NCBI GenBank assembly: GCA_017545905.1
Contig: JAFWXL010000022.1
Span: 1-39,361, forward strand
DNA length: 39,361 nucleotides
Source of the DNA: Clostridia bacterium
GTDB taxonomy: Bacteria; Bacillota; Clostridia; Christensenellales; Aristaeellaceae
Direction of reading: 5' to 3'
Shown here: positions 1-8,778 of the stretch, in pieces
How the letters are laid out: every line of letters begins with the position of its first letter
Position numbering within the stretch: the first letter of the stretch is position 1
Made by a program: the position numbers and the translations under genes
Notes under the pieces: model-generated
The model's database searches: none
Told to the model about the DNA's origin: nothing
What the model saw: only the letters and a program-made list of their open reading frames with translations

Positions 1-93
1 ACTGGTTTCTCTTTCGCGCAGCATACTTTCAGCCTCCCATCTGTATTATATAATTCGACATTCGGAGGCTGCTTTCCTTTTGGTTTTCTAATT

Positions 94-127
94 AAAAAAA
101 ACAAACTCTCGCAATCTACGAGAGTTT
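94..127 (-). terminator. Hairpin with T-tract, minus-strand orientation
   Basis: A 9-bp perfect stem (103-111 with 119-127) is followed, reading the minus strand, by a run of eight T (94-101). No minus-strand gene ends just upstream, so it would stop antisense transcription coming from the aldo/keto reductase region. It shares the CTCTCG/CGAGAG arms with the next hairpin at 141-162, so the two could pair alternatively. Confidence 0.5.
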
Positions 128-140
128 ATTGATGGTCTGA

Positions 141-174
141 GCCTCTCGCTTGCGCGAGAGGCTTTTCTTTTTTC
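141..174 (+). terminator. Intrinsic terminator, plus strand
   Basis: A 9-bp perfect stem (141-149 with 154-162, loop TTGC) is followed by TTTTCTTTTTT. It would end a rightward transcript that starts before this window. No coding frame is evident in positions 1-140; a further 8-bp inverted repeat (30-37 with 64-71) suggests the 3' end of a structured transcript. Confidence 0.75.
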
Positions 175-203
175 TTGAATTGGATGTGCAAATGCGATAC
201 AAT
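175..203 (+). promoter_or_regulatory. Sigma-A promoter of the aldo/keto reductase
   Basis: The -35 box TTGAAT (175-180) and the -10 box TACAAT (198-203) are 17 bp apart. The -35 begins right after the T-tract of the terminator at 141-162. Transcription should start near 210, giving a leader of about 40 nt before the ATG at 252. Confidence 0.75.
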
Positions 204-251
204 GTACGGGATATCACATTTGTCATCATCGATCCGCTTTCAGGAGGAATC

Positions 252-1427
252 ATGAACTATCGCAAGGACAAATATGGCAACGCTCTTTCCATCCTCGGTT
301 TCGGCTGCATGCGCCTGCCCATGAAGCTGGGCCGCATCGACATGGACGCCGCCGAAGCGCAGATCATGGCCGCCATCGAACATGGCGTCAATTACTTCGA
401 TACCGCCTATATCTATCCCGGCAGCGAGGCCGCGCTGGGCGAGATTCTGGAAAAGAACAACGTGCGCAGCCGCGTGAACATCGCCACCAAGCTGCCGCAT
501 TATCTCATCCGCAGCCGCGAAGGACTGGACAAGCTCTTTGACGAGGAGCTGCGCCGCCTGCGCACGGATCATATCGATTACTACCTCATGCACATGCTGA
601 CCGACTGCGCCACATGGGAGCGCCTCAAGGCGCTGGGCATCAGCGAGTGGCTCGAGGAAAAGAAGAAAAGCGGTCAGATCCGTCAGGTTGGCTTCTCCTA
701 TCACGGCAATACGGACGCGTTCTGCGCGCTGCTGGATGCATATGACTGGGATTTCTGTCTGGTGCAGTACAACTATATGGACGAGCACTCGCAGGCAGGC
801 CGCCGCGGCGTAGCGTATGCGCATCAGAAGGGGCTGCCCGTGATGATCATGGAGCCGCTGCGCGGCGGCAAGCTGGTCAGCCGCCTGCCGGAGGAAGCGA
901 AAAGGATATTTGCCGCACACCAGCCGCAGCGCACGCCTGCGCAGTGGGCCTTCTGCTGGCTGTGGAATCAGAAAGAGATCACCTGCGTGCTCTCGGGCAT
1001 GAATTCCATGGAGATGGTCATGGATAATATTCAGACCGCTTCCAGCGTTTCCGTGGGCGGGCTCACGCAGGAAGACGAAGCGATGCTTTCGCAGGTCGTC
1101 AAGGCCATCAACGCAAAGATGAAGGTCGGATGCACGGGCTGCGGCTACTGCATGCCGTGCCCGAAGAACGTGGATATCCCCGGCACGTTCGCCGCATACA
1201 ACCGCAAGTATTCCGAAAGCCGCTTCTGGGGCTTTGTGGAGTATGCCATGTGTACGGCGCTGCGCAAAAATCCGACGTCCGCCTCCCAGTGCGTGGGCTG
1301 CGGCAAGTGCGAAATACACTGCCCGCAGGGCATTCGCATCCGCGAGGAGCTGGGAAATGCACAGCGCGAACTGGAAGGGCCGCTGTACCGTCTTGTGCGC
1401 AAAGCAGCAAGCATCATGAAATTCTGA
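252..1427 (+). CDS. Aldo/keto reductase with C-terminal ferredoxin domain
   Basis: Predicted 391-residue NAD(P)H-linked oxidoreductase of the aldo/keto reductase superfamily with a fused iron-sulphur tail. The catalytic tetrad is recognisable as Asp50, Tyr55, Lys80 and His114. The C-terminal part carries two Cys clusters of the 2[4Fe-4S] ferredoxin type: Cys294/297/300/303 and Cys347/350/353/357. This architecture is common in anaerobic Clostridia, where the clusters may link the reductase to ferredoxin; the substrate cannot be told from sequence. The start is the ATG at 252, preceded by AGGAGG at 242-247. The same frame stays open upstream to 150, but that part overlaps a terminator and the promoter. 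It is transcribed alone. Confidence 0.93.
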   Translation: MNYRKDKYGNALSILGFGCMRLPMKLGRIDMDAAEAQIMAAIEHGVNYFDTAYIYPGSEAALGEILEKNNVRSRVNIATKLPHYLIRSREGLDKLFDEELRRLRTDHIDYYLMHMLTDCATWERLKALGISEWLEEKKKSGQIRQVGFSYHGNTDAFCALLDAYDWDFCLVQYNYMDEHSQAGRRGVAYAHQKGLPVMIMEPLRGGKLVSRLPEEAKRIFAAHQPQRTPAQWAFCWLWNQKEITCVLSGMNSMEMVMDNIQTASSVSVGGLTQEDEAMLSQVVKAINAKMKVGCTGCGYCMPCPKNVDIPGTFAAYNRKYSESRFWGFVEYAMCTALRKNPTSASQCVGCGKCEIHCPQGIRIREELGNAQRELEGPLYRLVRKAASIMKF

Positions 1428-1458
1428 CGCCACGCCGGACATTCCGCTTCACACCGGC

Positions 1459-1487
1459 TTGTATATTGCGTTTTTCTGTGATATGAT
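1459..1487 (+). promoter_or_regulatory. Sigma-A promoter of the PnuC-type gene
   Basis: The -35 box TTGTAT (1459-1464) and the -10 box TATGAT (1482-1487) are 17 bp apart, just after the reductase stop codon. The expected start near 1494 gives an unusually long, structured leader of about 115 nt. Confidence 0.65.
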
Positions 1488-1493
1488 ATGGAT

Positions 1494-1600
1494 TATTCAA
1501 TATCAGATAACTGCCACCGGGTAGTAGAATGTGAAAAGCATTCGTATACGCATCGTTAGGTCTTAGAAGATGCGCATACGGATGCTTATTTATTTTGGAG
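1494..1600 (+). promoter_or_regulatory. Attenuator-like 5' leader, possible riboswitch
   Basis: The leader has three nested structures. A small hairpin (CTGCC/GGGTAG, about 1511-1524) is followed by GAATG (1528-1532), which can pair with CATTC (1539-1543). A long hairpin follows, 1536-1554 pairing with 1569-1587: 19 positions with one G-T pair and one mismatch. It is followed by the T-rich ATTTATTTT (1588-1596) and then the GGAGGA ribosome binding site. The GAATG/CATTC pairing takes bases needed at the foot of the long hairpin, so the two are mutually exclusive, as expected of a transcriptional switch. I cannot match it to a riboswitch consensus. Because it precedes a PnuC-family gene, NAD+/NMN (pnuC motif, NAD+-II) or another vitamin-type ligand is the first hypothesis. 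Confidence 0.5.
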
Positions 1601-1608
1601 GAATCGGA

Positions 1609-2289
1609 ATGAAAAACTATTTTTCCAAATCGGAGATCGCATTATGGAGCGTTTCCGTGCTGCTGATCATCACTTCATTTTTCGCCTTTGATCGGGAAAG
1701 CTATCTGACGCTGCTGGCCTCATTGATCGGCGTCACCTCTCTGATCTTTAATGCAAAGGGAAATCCCTTTGGGCAGTTCCTCATGGTATTGTTCAGTCTG
1801 CTGTACGGAATCATCTCTTTCAGCTTTCAATACTACGGCGAAATGATCACCTATCTGGGCATGACCATGCCGATGGCCGTTTTTGCTCTGATATCGTGGC
1901 TGCGCAATCCTTACAACGGAAACAGGGCCGAAGTAAAGGTCAACGACATCGGCAAAAAAGAAACCCTGTTCATGTGGCTGGGCGCGGCTGCAGTCACCAT
2001 CCTGTTTTACTTTATTCTGGCGCACTTTCACACCGCCAACATTGTGCCGAGCACCCTATCCGTAACGACAAGCTTTATTGCCGTGTATCTCACATTCCGA
2101 AGAAACCCTTTTTTTGCATTGGCCTATGCAGCCAATGACATTGTGCTGATCATCCTGTGGGTCATGGCCAGCGTGTATGATATCCGCTATATCTCCGTTG
2201 TCGTGTGCTTCGCTGCTTTTCTGGCCAGCGACATATACGGATATATCAGCTGGCAGAAAATGAAAATCCGGCAGCGTCAGGACGGCTGA
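1609..2289 (+). CDS. PnuC-family vitamin precursor transporter
   Basis: A 226-residue integral membrane protein with about seven hydrophobic helices, resembling the PnuC family (nicotinamide riboside/NMN uptake) and its relatives for other vitamins. Family-like features are the polar-aromatic segment near NAKGNPFGQF and the later repeat RRNPFFALAYAANDIVLIIL, which look like the two halves of the internally duplicated fold. The start is the ATG at 1609 behind GGAGGA at 1598-1603. The structured leader suggests control by the transported vitamin or a derived cofactor. Within the family the substrate (nicotinamide riboside, thiamine, riboflavin or a deazapurine) cannot be assigned from this sequence, so no symbol is given. 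Confidence 0.8.
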   Translation: MKNYFSKSEIALWSVSVLLIITSFFAFDRESYLTLLASLIGVTSLIFNAKGNPFGQFLMVLFSLLYGIISFSFQYYGEMITYLGMTMPMAVFALISWLRNPYNGNRAEVKVNDIGKKETLFMWLGAAAVTILFYFILAHFHTANIVPSTLSVTTSFIAVYLTFRRNPFFALAYAANDIVLIILWVMASVYDIRYISVVVCFAAFLASDIYGYISWQKMKIRQRQDG

Positions 2290-2325
2290 TCGGCCATTGC
2301 GCACAGCATTCAAATCAGCAACAGA

Positions 2326-2372
2326 AAAAACACAGCTTTTATGCACAGGAATGCGGTCAAGGCTGTGTTTTT
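2326..2372. terminator. Bidirectional terminator
   Basis: An 11-bp inverted repeat, AAAAACACAGC (2326-2336) with GCTGTGTTTTT (2362-2372), gives a T-tract on both strands. It lies between the rightward PnuC-type gene and the leftward ABC operon and can end both. Confidence 0.8.
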
Positions 2373-2404
2373 GATTATGTAGTTTTAGGTGCAAATCGCT
2401 CTGA

Positions 2405-3199
2405 TTACGAAAGCAGCAGCCGATCGCTGCTCAGCTGCTTACCTGCGGCCTTCTCAAACAAGCCCATCAGGTCTGCACGCGTGAGCTTCTTCTTCTCCTC
2501 GCCCGCAACGTCGACCACAATCCTGCCCTCATGCATCATGATCAGGCGGTTGCCCAGATCGATCGCATCCTGCATGTTGTGGGTGATCATCAGCGCTGTC
2601 AGCTTCTGATCATGGATGATCTTATCGCTGATCTCCAGCACCTTTGCCGCGGTTTTGGGATCCAGCGCAGCGGTATGCTCATCCAGCAGCAGCAGCTTGG
2701 GCGTACGCATCGCAGCCATCAGCAGCGTCAGCGCCTGACGCTGACCGCCGGAAAGCAGACCCACCTTGCTGGCCATACGATCCTCAAGTCCGAGTCCCAG
2801 CATGTGCAGCTGCTCGCGATACATTTCGCGCTCCATATTGCTGATGCCCCACTTCAGGCCGCGCCTCTGCCCGCGGCGCATGGCAAGGGCCATGTTCTCC
2901 TCGATGTTCATCGTTGCCGCAGTGCCCGTCATCGGGTCCTGAAACACGCGGCCCAGATATCCGGCGCGTTTGTACTCCGGCAGATGCGTCACATTCACGC
3001 CGTCGATCTCAATGCTGCCCTTGTCCACGGGGAAGACGCCCGCAACCGCATTGAGCATCGTCGACTTGCCGGCGCCATTGCCGCCGATGACCGTAGCAAA
3101 GTCGCCGGGATTCAGATGCAGATGTACGTCCACCAGCGCCGTCTTTTCCGTGATCAGGCCGGGGTTGAATGTCTTGGCGATATGATTGATCCTGAGCAT
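2405..3199 (-). CDS. ABC transporter ATP-binding protein
   Basis: A 264-residue cytoplasmic ATPase of an ABC importer. It shows Walker A GGNGAGKST (39-47), a Q-loop VFQDP (about 85-89), signature LSGGQ (149-153), Walker B LLLLDE (169-174) and the switch His in MITHNM. It is the last gene of the operon; its ATG lies one base after the permease TGA, and GGGAGG within the end of the permease gene serves as ribosome binding site. The combination with a BPD_transp_2-type permease and a TrpX-like binding protein matches the ABC_sub_bind transporter class. Substrate unproven. Confidence 0.92.
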   Translation of the reverse strand: MLRINHIAKTFNPGLITEKTALVDVHLHLNPGDFATVIGGNGAGKSTMLNAVAGVFPVDKGSIEIDGVNVTHLPEYKRAGYLGRVFQDPMTGTAATMNIEENMALAMRRGQRRGLKWGISNMEREMYREQLHMLGLGLEDRMASKVGLLSGGQRQALTLLMAAMRTPKLLLLDEHTAALDPKTAAKVLEISDKIIHDQKLTALMITHNMQDAIDLGNRLIMMHEGRIVVDVAGEEKKKLTRADLMGLFEKAAGKQLSSDRLLLS

Positions 3200-3200
3200 A

Positions 3201-4118
3201 TCAGGCGCCTCCCTTCTGCTTTTTCCTGGCCATAAGCTTGGCGCGCCAGTGCGGCATCGCCAGGAAGACGGCCACGACCGCTGCTGTGAGCAGCTTGAGG
3301 TCGTTGGTGTTCAGGCCCATCCAGAGCACGACCTGAATGACGATGTAATACAGGATCGCGCCGATGCATACGGCCAGCAGCTTGAGGCCGAAATTGCGGA
3401 ATATCCTGGAGAAAACAACCTCGCCGATGATCACCGCAGCCAGACCGATGACGATCGCGCCGCGGCCCATGCTCACATCAGCAAAACCCTGAAACTGTGC
3501 CAGAAGGCCGCCTGCAAGCGCAACGATGCCATTGGCCAGCATCAGGCTGAGGACGATATTCATGTCCGTATTAATCCCCTGCGCGCGGGACATATGGCGG
3601 TTTGCGCCGGTGGCACGCATGGAGCAGCCCAGCTCCGTGCCGAAGAACCAGTACAGCACACCGATCAGACAGACCGTGAAGATCGCAAGAATCAGAATCG
3701 GATTATTGAACGCCAGCGTACGCGCATTGCGGGAGGACACAAGCAGGCTGTACTTGTTGACGCTCAGCGCAACGTTGGCCTTGTTGCCCAGAATACGAAG
3801 ATTGACCGAATACAGCGCCAGCTGCGTGAGAATGCCGGAGAGGATCGCCGGAATGCCGAAGGCCGTATGCAGCATGCCCGTCACAAAGCCGCAGAGCATG
3901 CCTACGATAAACGCAGCCAGCAGCGCAGCCCAAACGTTCCAGCCATTGATGATCAGTATCGCCGCCACGGCGCCGCCGGTGGCAATGGAACCGTCAACGG
4001 TCAGGTCAGATACATCGAGAATGCGGTAGGTAATGTATACGCCGATGGCCATCAGGCCCCAGATCATGCCCTGCGAAACAGCGCCGGGCAGCGCATTGAA
4101 CAGCTTGACAAGCTCCAT
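3201..4118 (-). CDS. ABC transporter permease
   Basis: A 305-residue, largely hydrophobic protein with about eight or nine membrane segments, resembling the branched-chain-amino-acid/ribose permease superfamily (BPD_transp_2). It would form the membrane channel for the binding protein encoded upstream and the ATPase downstream. The start chosen is the ATG at 4118, preceded by AGGAGAG; the frame extends 17 codons further up but without a ribosome binding site. A stable hairpin separates it from the binding-protein gene, which probably lowers its expression relative to that gene. Confidence 0.9.
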   Translation of the reverse strand: MELVKLFNALPGAVSQGMIWGLMAIGVYITYRILDVSDLTVDGSIATGGAVAAILIINGWNVWAALLAAFIVGMLCGFVTGMLHTAFGIPAILSGILTQLALYSVNLRILGNKANVALSVNKYSLLVSSRNARTLAFNNPILILAIFTVCLIGVLYWFFGTELGCSMRATGANRHMSRAQGINTDMNIVLSLMLANGIVALAGGLLAQFQGFADVSMGRGAIVIGLAAVIIGEVVFSRIFRNFGLKLLAVCIGAILYYIVIQVVLWMGLNTNDLKLLTAAVVAVFLAMPHWRAKLMARKKQKGGA

Positions 4119-4188
4119 GAAAACGCTCTCTCCTTGCAGTCTTTGTGATGGTAAGGGTTCTGCGCGCAAATCGATACAGTGCAGACGA

Positions 4189-4220
4189 AGCCAAGGAAGA
4201 GAGCGTGCTCTTCCTTGGCT
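4189..4220 (-). other. Intercistronic hairpin without T-tract
   Basis: A perfect 13-bp inverted repeat (4189-4201 with 4208-4220, 6-nt loop) lies just after the binding-protein stop codon. It lacks a T-run, so full termination is unlikely; it more likely protects the upstream mRNA from 3' exonucleases, giving more binding protein than permease. Confidence 0.6.
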
Positions 4221-4244
4221 CTATGGTTTTGAAAGCGAATCCGA

Positions 4245-5180
4245 TTACTCGCCGATGGCGACGTAGCCCTCCGGCACCGGCAGGCCCAGCGCCTCGATGT
4301 TCGCCGCATTGTACTTCTTGACGAACTGCGGCGCGTATTCGATGGGCATCGCGGAGACGTCGGCGCCATTAGCCAGAATCTCGTAAGCCATCAGACCGGT
4401 TGCATAGCCGATGTCGTAGTAGCTGATGGTCAGGGTCGCCACGCCGCAGCCGGAGCAGATGCCCTCTTCGCCGGCGATGACCGGAACCTTGGCCGGGATC
4501 ACTTCATTGGCGATGGTCTCGGTGTAGGCGGCAGCGGTGTTATCGGTGGGGATGTAGATCACGTCGCACTCGCCGGCAGCCAGCGCAGAGACGGAAGCAA
4601 CGTCGTTGGAATCGGTGAAGGCGAATTCTTCGGTCTCATAGCCGAGCTTGACCAGCTCTTCGCCCACGACCTTCACCTGGTAGATGGAGTTCGCCTCGGC
4701 GGAGCAGTACAGCAGGCCGACCTTCTTGGCATCCGGGAAAAGCTCCTTGATCATCGCAGCCTGCTCGCTGAGCGGAGCGAGGTCGGAGGTGCCGGAGACG
4801 TTCATGCCGGTCACGCCGGTGAAATTCTCGATATCCAGCGCCACGCCGTATTCGGTGATGGAGGTCGCCAGAATCGGGATATCGCCGGTCGCCGCGACAG
4901 CCGCCTGCAGGGCCGGGGTCGCGTTGGCCATAATCAGGTCCACGCCATTGGAGGCGAAGGTATTGGTAATCGTCGCGCAGTTGACAGCATCGCCGGAGGC
5001 ATTCTGCTCGTCGAACACGACGTCGGGCATCTTCTCAAGCAGCGCATCCTTAAAGCCCTGAGTAGCCTGATCAAGCGCAGCATGCTGCACCAGCTGGCAG
5101 ATACCGACGGTTGCCGCGCTGGCGCAGGCCGTCATAGCCACCATCATCAGCACGAGAGCGAACGTAACGAGCTTCTTCAT
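4245..5180 (-). CDS. ABC transporter substrate-binding protein (TrpX-like)
   Basis: A 311-residue exported solute-binding protein of the ABC_sub_bind family (PF04392), whose best-studied members take up aromatic amino acids such as tryptophan. The N-terminus is a typical signal sequence (MKKLVTFALVLMMVAMTAC). Cys19 could be lipidated but the box (MTAC) is not canonical; cleavage after ASA is the alternative. The rest shows the periplasmic-binding-protein pattern: an early hydrophobic strand (VGICQLVQH), the central NGVDLIMANATPALQAA, and VGLLYCSAEANS opening the second lobe. First gene of the operon, behind a near-perfect promoter and GGAGGA. Ligand uncertain. Confidence 0.9.
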   Translation of the reverse strand: MKKLVTFALVLMMVAMTACASAATVGICQLVQHAALDQATQGFKDALLEKMPDVVFDEQNASGDAVNCATITNTFASNGVDLIMANATPALQAAVAATGDIPILATSITEYGVALDIENFTGVTGMNVSGTSDLAPLSEQAAMIKELFPDAKKVGLLYCSAEANSIYQVKVVGEELVKLGYETEEFAFTDSNDVASVSALAAGECDVIYIPTDNTAAAYTETIANEVIPAKVPVIAGEEGICSGCGVATLTISYYDIGYATGLMAYEILANGADVSAMPIEYAPQFVKKYNAANIEALGLPVPEGYVAIGE

Positions 5181-5196
5181 AAGTCATGTCCTCCAG

Positions 5197-5214
5197 TTGA
5201 AAATTTGTTTTCAA
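5197..5214 (-). promoter_or_regulatory. Palindrome in the ABC-operon leader, candidate operator
   Basis: TTGAAAATTTGTTTTCAA is an inverted repeat with 7-bp arms, lying between the predicted transcription start (about 5221) and the ribosome binding site. Its position suits a repressor site. No regulator is encoded next to it, and AT-rich palindromes can arise by chance. Confidence 0.35.
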
Positions 5215-5227
5215 AAAGTGTAGTGCC

Positions 5228-5256
5228 ATTATATGCCCGTTTACAATTATTGTCAA
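5228..5256 (-). promoter_or_regulatory. Consensus sigma-A promoter of the ABC operon
   Basis: On the minus strand TTGACA (5256-5251) and TATAAT (5233-5228) are separated by exactly 17 bp, matching the consensus at all twelve positions. It should be very strong unless repressed. Confidence 0.92.
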
Positions 5257-5382
5257 TATTAATTTTCATATTTTCTTATATTTTCGGTTTTATGTTCGTG
5301 TTTTTCTTATTTTATCATCTATTGGTTGACAATCAGTCTTGTAATTCGCTTTCATTTTGTCAATACCGCATATGCAGGTATA

Positions 5383-5421
5383 ACAACAAAAAGAGACGGG
5401 AACAGCATTTCCCGTCTCTTT
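5383..5421 (-). terminator. Terminator of gdhA
   Basis: A 13-bp stem (5390-5402 with 5409-5421, 6-nt loop) begins ten bases past the gdhA stop codon and runs into TTTTTGTTG on the minus strand. Confidence 0.88.
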
Positions 5422-5430
5422 ACAGTCTGA

Positions 5431-6786
<1,356 letters not shown>

Positions 6787-6827
6787 TCATCGGCAGCATG
6801 TGGCCTGCCAATTGTTTTGCTTCGCTT

Positions 6828-6856
6828 ATTATAGGACATCGCGTCCATTTTTGCAA
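6828..6856 (-). promoter_or_regulatory. Sigma-A promoter of gdhA
   Basis: On the minus strand TTGCAA (6856-6851) and TATAAT (6833-6828) are 17 bp apart, giving a leader of about 55 nt. The -10 is perfect and the -35 matches at four of six positions. Confidence 0.7.
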
Positions 6857-6970
6857 GCACTTTTTTACATATCAATCATTTTCTTTTTATTTTTCAATTA
6901 TTCTGATGATTTTTGCATGTTTCATGTACCCATTATCCATATACGGATCATATCCGTTCTTTTGTTTCCG

Positions 6971-7000
6971 TTGACAGCACGCGCACAGATCGCGTATACT
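6971..7000 (+). promoter_or_regulatory. Sigma-A promoter of the YbjN-like gene
   Basis: TTGACA (6971-6976) and TATACT (6995-7000) are 18 bp apart. The transcript would begin about 23 nt before the ATG at 7030. Confidence 0.75.
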
Positions 7001-7029
7001 GCATAAAGAACAATCAACGGAGGATCATC

Positions 7030-7497
7030 ATGGCCTATTCCAGTCAAATCGTCGACACGCTGCGCGAGCTTCTTTCCGCCAGCGGGGTCATCGCCGCCTT
7101 TGAGGATAAGGGAAATATCGGCGTGTTCACCATCCGCATGAAGCTGCGCTGCCGCATGCAAAGCGCGCAAATGCTCGTCATCGTACGCGAGGACAACTTC
7201 TCCACCCTCACAACGCTCCCTCTTACCGCCGATACCGATCACCGTCTGGCGATGGCCGAATACCTGACGCGCGCAAACTTTAACCTGCGAAACGGCAATT
7301 TTGAGCTGAACATGAGCGACGGCGAGATCCGTTTCAAAACCTATGTGCATACAGGCGCATCTACGCCGGATATGAACGCCGCGCGTCAGGCGATTTTCCT
7401 GCCGTTTCTGATGATCGACCGATACGGCGACGGGATCATCGACGTGCTTTTCGGCTTCAAGACGCCGAGGGAGGCCATCGAAGCCATCACCGTTTAA
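7030..7497 (+). CDS. YbjN-like protein of unknown function
   Basis: A 155-residue soluble protein. The middle (YLTRANFNLRNGNFELNMSD and the following GEIRFKTYV) resembles YbjN-domain proteins, whose fold is like type III secretion chaperones and whose role is poorly known. There is no signal peptide or membrane segment. The start is the ATG at 7030, supported by GGAGGA at 7019-7024 and a promoter ending 30 bases before; the frame stays open further up but without a ribosome binding site. It is a single gene converging on the oxidoreductase gene, with a large bidirectional terminator between. The family assignment is tentative. Confidence 0.75.
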   Translation: MAYSSQIVDTLRELLSASGVIAAFEDKGNIGVFTIRMKLRCRMQSAQMLVIVREDNFSTLTTLPLTADTDHRLAMAEYLTRANFNLRNGNFELNMSDGEIRFKTYVHTGASTPDMNAARQAIFLPFLMIDRYGDGIIDVLFGFKTPREAIEAITV

Positions 7498-7715
7498 GCC
7501 CGCCGCGAAGAGAAGAAAAGGGGCGGCAGCCCAACGTACCCCATGCGCGAAGCGCAAAAAGAAAAAGCAAGAATCGCAGAGGAGCCGAAGGCGACAATTA
7601 CGATTCTTGCTTTATTCTGCGCTTCGCGCATGGAAAGACGATGGGGCTTCTGCCCCATACCCCGACAAGGGACTTCGCCCCTTGACCCCATGTTCGCTTC
7701 GCGGCGGTTCAAAGA
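7498..7715. repeat. Intergenic repeat cluster R1
   Basis: This gap holds two partial copies of the dispersed repeat. R1a (about 7502-7540, minus orientation) keeps the GGGCTGCCGCCC palindrome and the TTCGCGG end but lacks the central palindrome. R1b (about 7641-7715, plus orientation) is a diverged copy with palindromes GGGGCTTCTGCCCC and AAGGGACTTCGCCCCTT, ending TTCGCTTCGCGGCGG. The large terminator hairpin at 7543-7631 sits between them. Confidence 0.7.
7543..7631. terminator. Large bidirectional terminator
   Basis: A 14-bp perfect outer stem (7543-7556 with 7618-7631) and a 13-bp perfect inner stem (7564-7576 with 7601-7613) flank a 24-nt loop. Read on the minus strand the inner stem is followed by TTTTTCTTTTT. 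It lies between convergent genes. The outer arms are the CGCTTCGCGC end module of the dispersed repeat in opposite orientations. Confidence 0.7.
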
Positions 7716-7718
7716 GGC

Positions 7719-8774
7719 TTAGTGCCAGTTGAGTGCATCCACCGTCGCAGCTGCATCCCGATTCGCCAGATCCGTCAGCACGATGGACAGATAGCTGTCG
7801 CGGAAGGCATACGGATAATGCATCTCTGCACCAGCCAGCGCCTCGCTGAAGCGCTTCATCACCGTGCAGACAGCGATATCATCTTCCGTCATCGCCACGT
7901 CCCAGCGGAACGGGTTTTCATATACACGCTGACCGTCAAAGTCAATCGCGCGCAGCGTGCCCGTGATCTCGTCATGATGATATACAAGTTTTGCTTTCGC
8001 CGGCCGGCCATCCGCCTGCACCCAGCGCACCTCATCGTCGAAGATCTCGCCGCGTGTACCCAGAATGCGCAGGTGGTTCGTACGGATTGCGCTGTGATAC
8101 TGGCTGCCTGCGAAGTCATGCATGCCCACGCGCCCGCCGCCAAAGTCAAACTGAGCCAGCACGCGGTATTCATTCTCGATTTCGCCGCCGGCAACAAGAC
8201 CCGGTCTGCCGCCCGTATGCACGATCGGTGTGGTCAGCTTGCGCGCACGGATCGTCACATTTTCGCTCTCCTCGCCCAGATATGCGCGCAGCATGCTGAT
8301 GCCGTGATAGTCATGCATCATGGACATCCACACGTTCCACACATCGCCGATGACGCCCTTCTCAATCAGCGCGCGCCGCGCCTGATGATTCGGATAGAGG
8401 AAATACTGCTCCGCCATCTCCAGCGGCGTACCCGTCTGCTTTTGCAGATCACGCATTTCGCCGAGCGTCTTTTCGTCCGTCGCCAGCGGCGTTTCGCTGA
8501 GCACCGGCACGCCGCGGGAAAGCAGTTCCATTATCATGCCCGGCATGGCCGCCTTCGTCAGACAGGAGACGACAAAGTCCGGCTTCGTTTCAAGCAGCTT
8601 ATCCAGCTCCCAGAAGCCCTTCACGCCATGCGCCGCTTCAAACGCGCGCGCCTTCTCCTCGCTTCTGCACCATACGCCCGTCAATTCAAAGATCTCCGGC
8701 AGATTCAGCGCTGCGCGCACAAAGAACATCGCGCGCCAGCCATTGCCCACAACCGCATATCGGATTTTCTTCAT
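7719..8774 (-). CDS. Gfo/Idh/MocA-family oxidoreductase
   Basis: A 351-residue protein with the two-domain layout of NAD(P)-dependent sugar and polyol dehydrogenases: an N-terminal Rossmann fold (IRYAVVGNGWRAMFF) and a C-terminal alpha/beta domain with the substrate pocket. At the position of the family's Glu-Lys-Pro motif it reads SETPLA, so the catalytic lysine is replaced by Thr. It may therefore be a member with altered chemistry; the substrate is unknown. It is second in a two-gene operon, four bases after the hydrolase stop codon, with GAGAGAGGAA as ribosome binding site. The gene ends close to the terminator and repeat cluster R1. Confidence 0.87.
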   Translation of the reverse strand: MKKIRYAVVGNGWRAMFFVRAALNLPEIFELTGVWCRSEEKARAFEAAHGVKGFWELDKLLETKPDFVVSCLTKAAMPGMIMELLSRGVPVLSETPLATDEKTLGEMRDLQKQTGTPLEMAEQYFLYPNHQARRALIEKGVIGDVWNVWMSMMHDYHGISMLRAYLGEESENVTIRARKLTTPIVHTGGRPGLVAGGEIENEYRVLAQFDFGGGRVGMHDFAGSQYHSAIRTNHLRILGTRGEIFDDEVRWVQADGRPAKAKLVYHHDEITGTLRAIDFDGQRVYENPFRWDVAMTEDDIAVCTVMKRFSEALAGAEMHYPYAFRDSYLSIVLTDLANRDAAATVDALNWH

Positions 8775-8778
8775 CAGC

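Noticed and set aside
150-251. N-terminal extension of the aldo/keto reductase
   Set aside because: It would be translated from inside a terminator and before the promoter; the ATG at 252 has AGGAGG.
5328-5360. Additional promoters around the TTGACA at about 5329
   Set aside because: No -10 box at 15-19 bp on either strand; the region is simply AT-rich.
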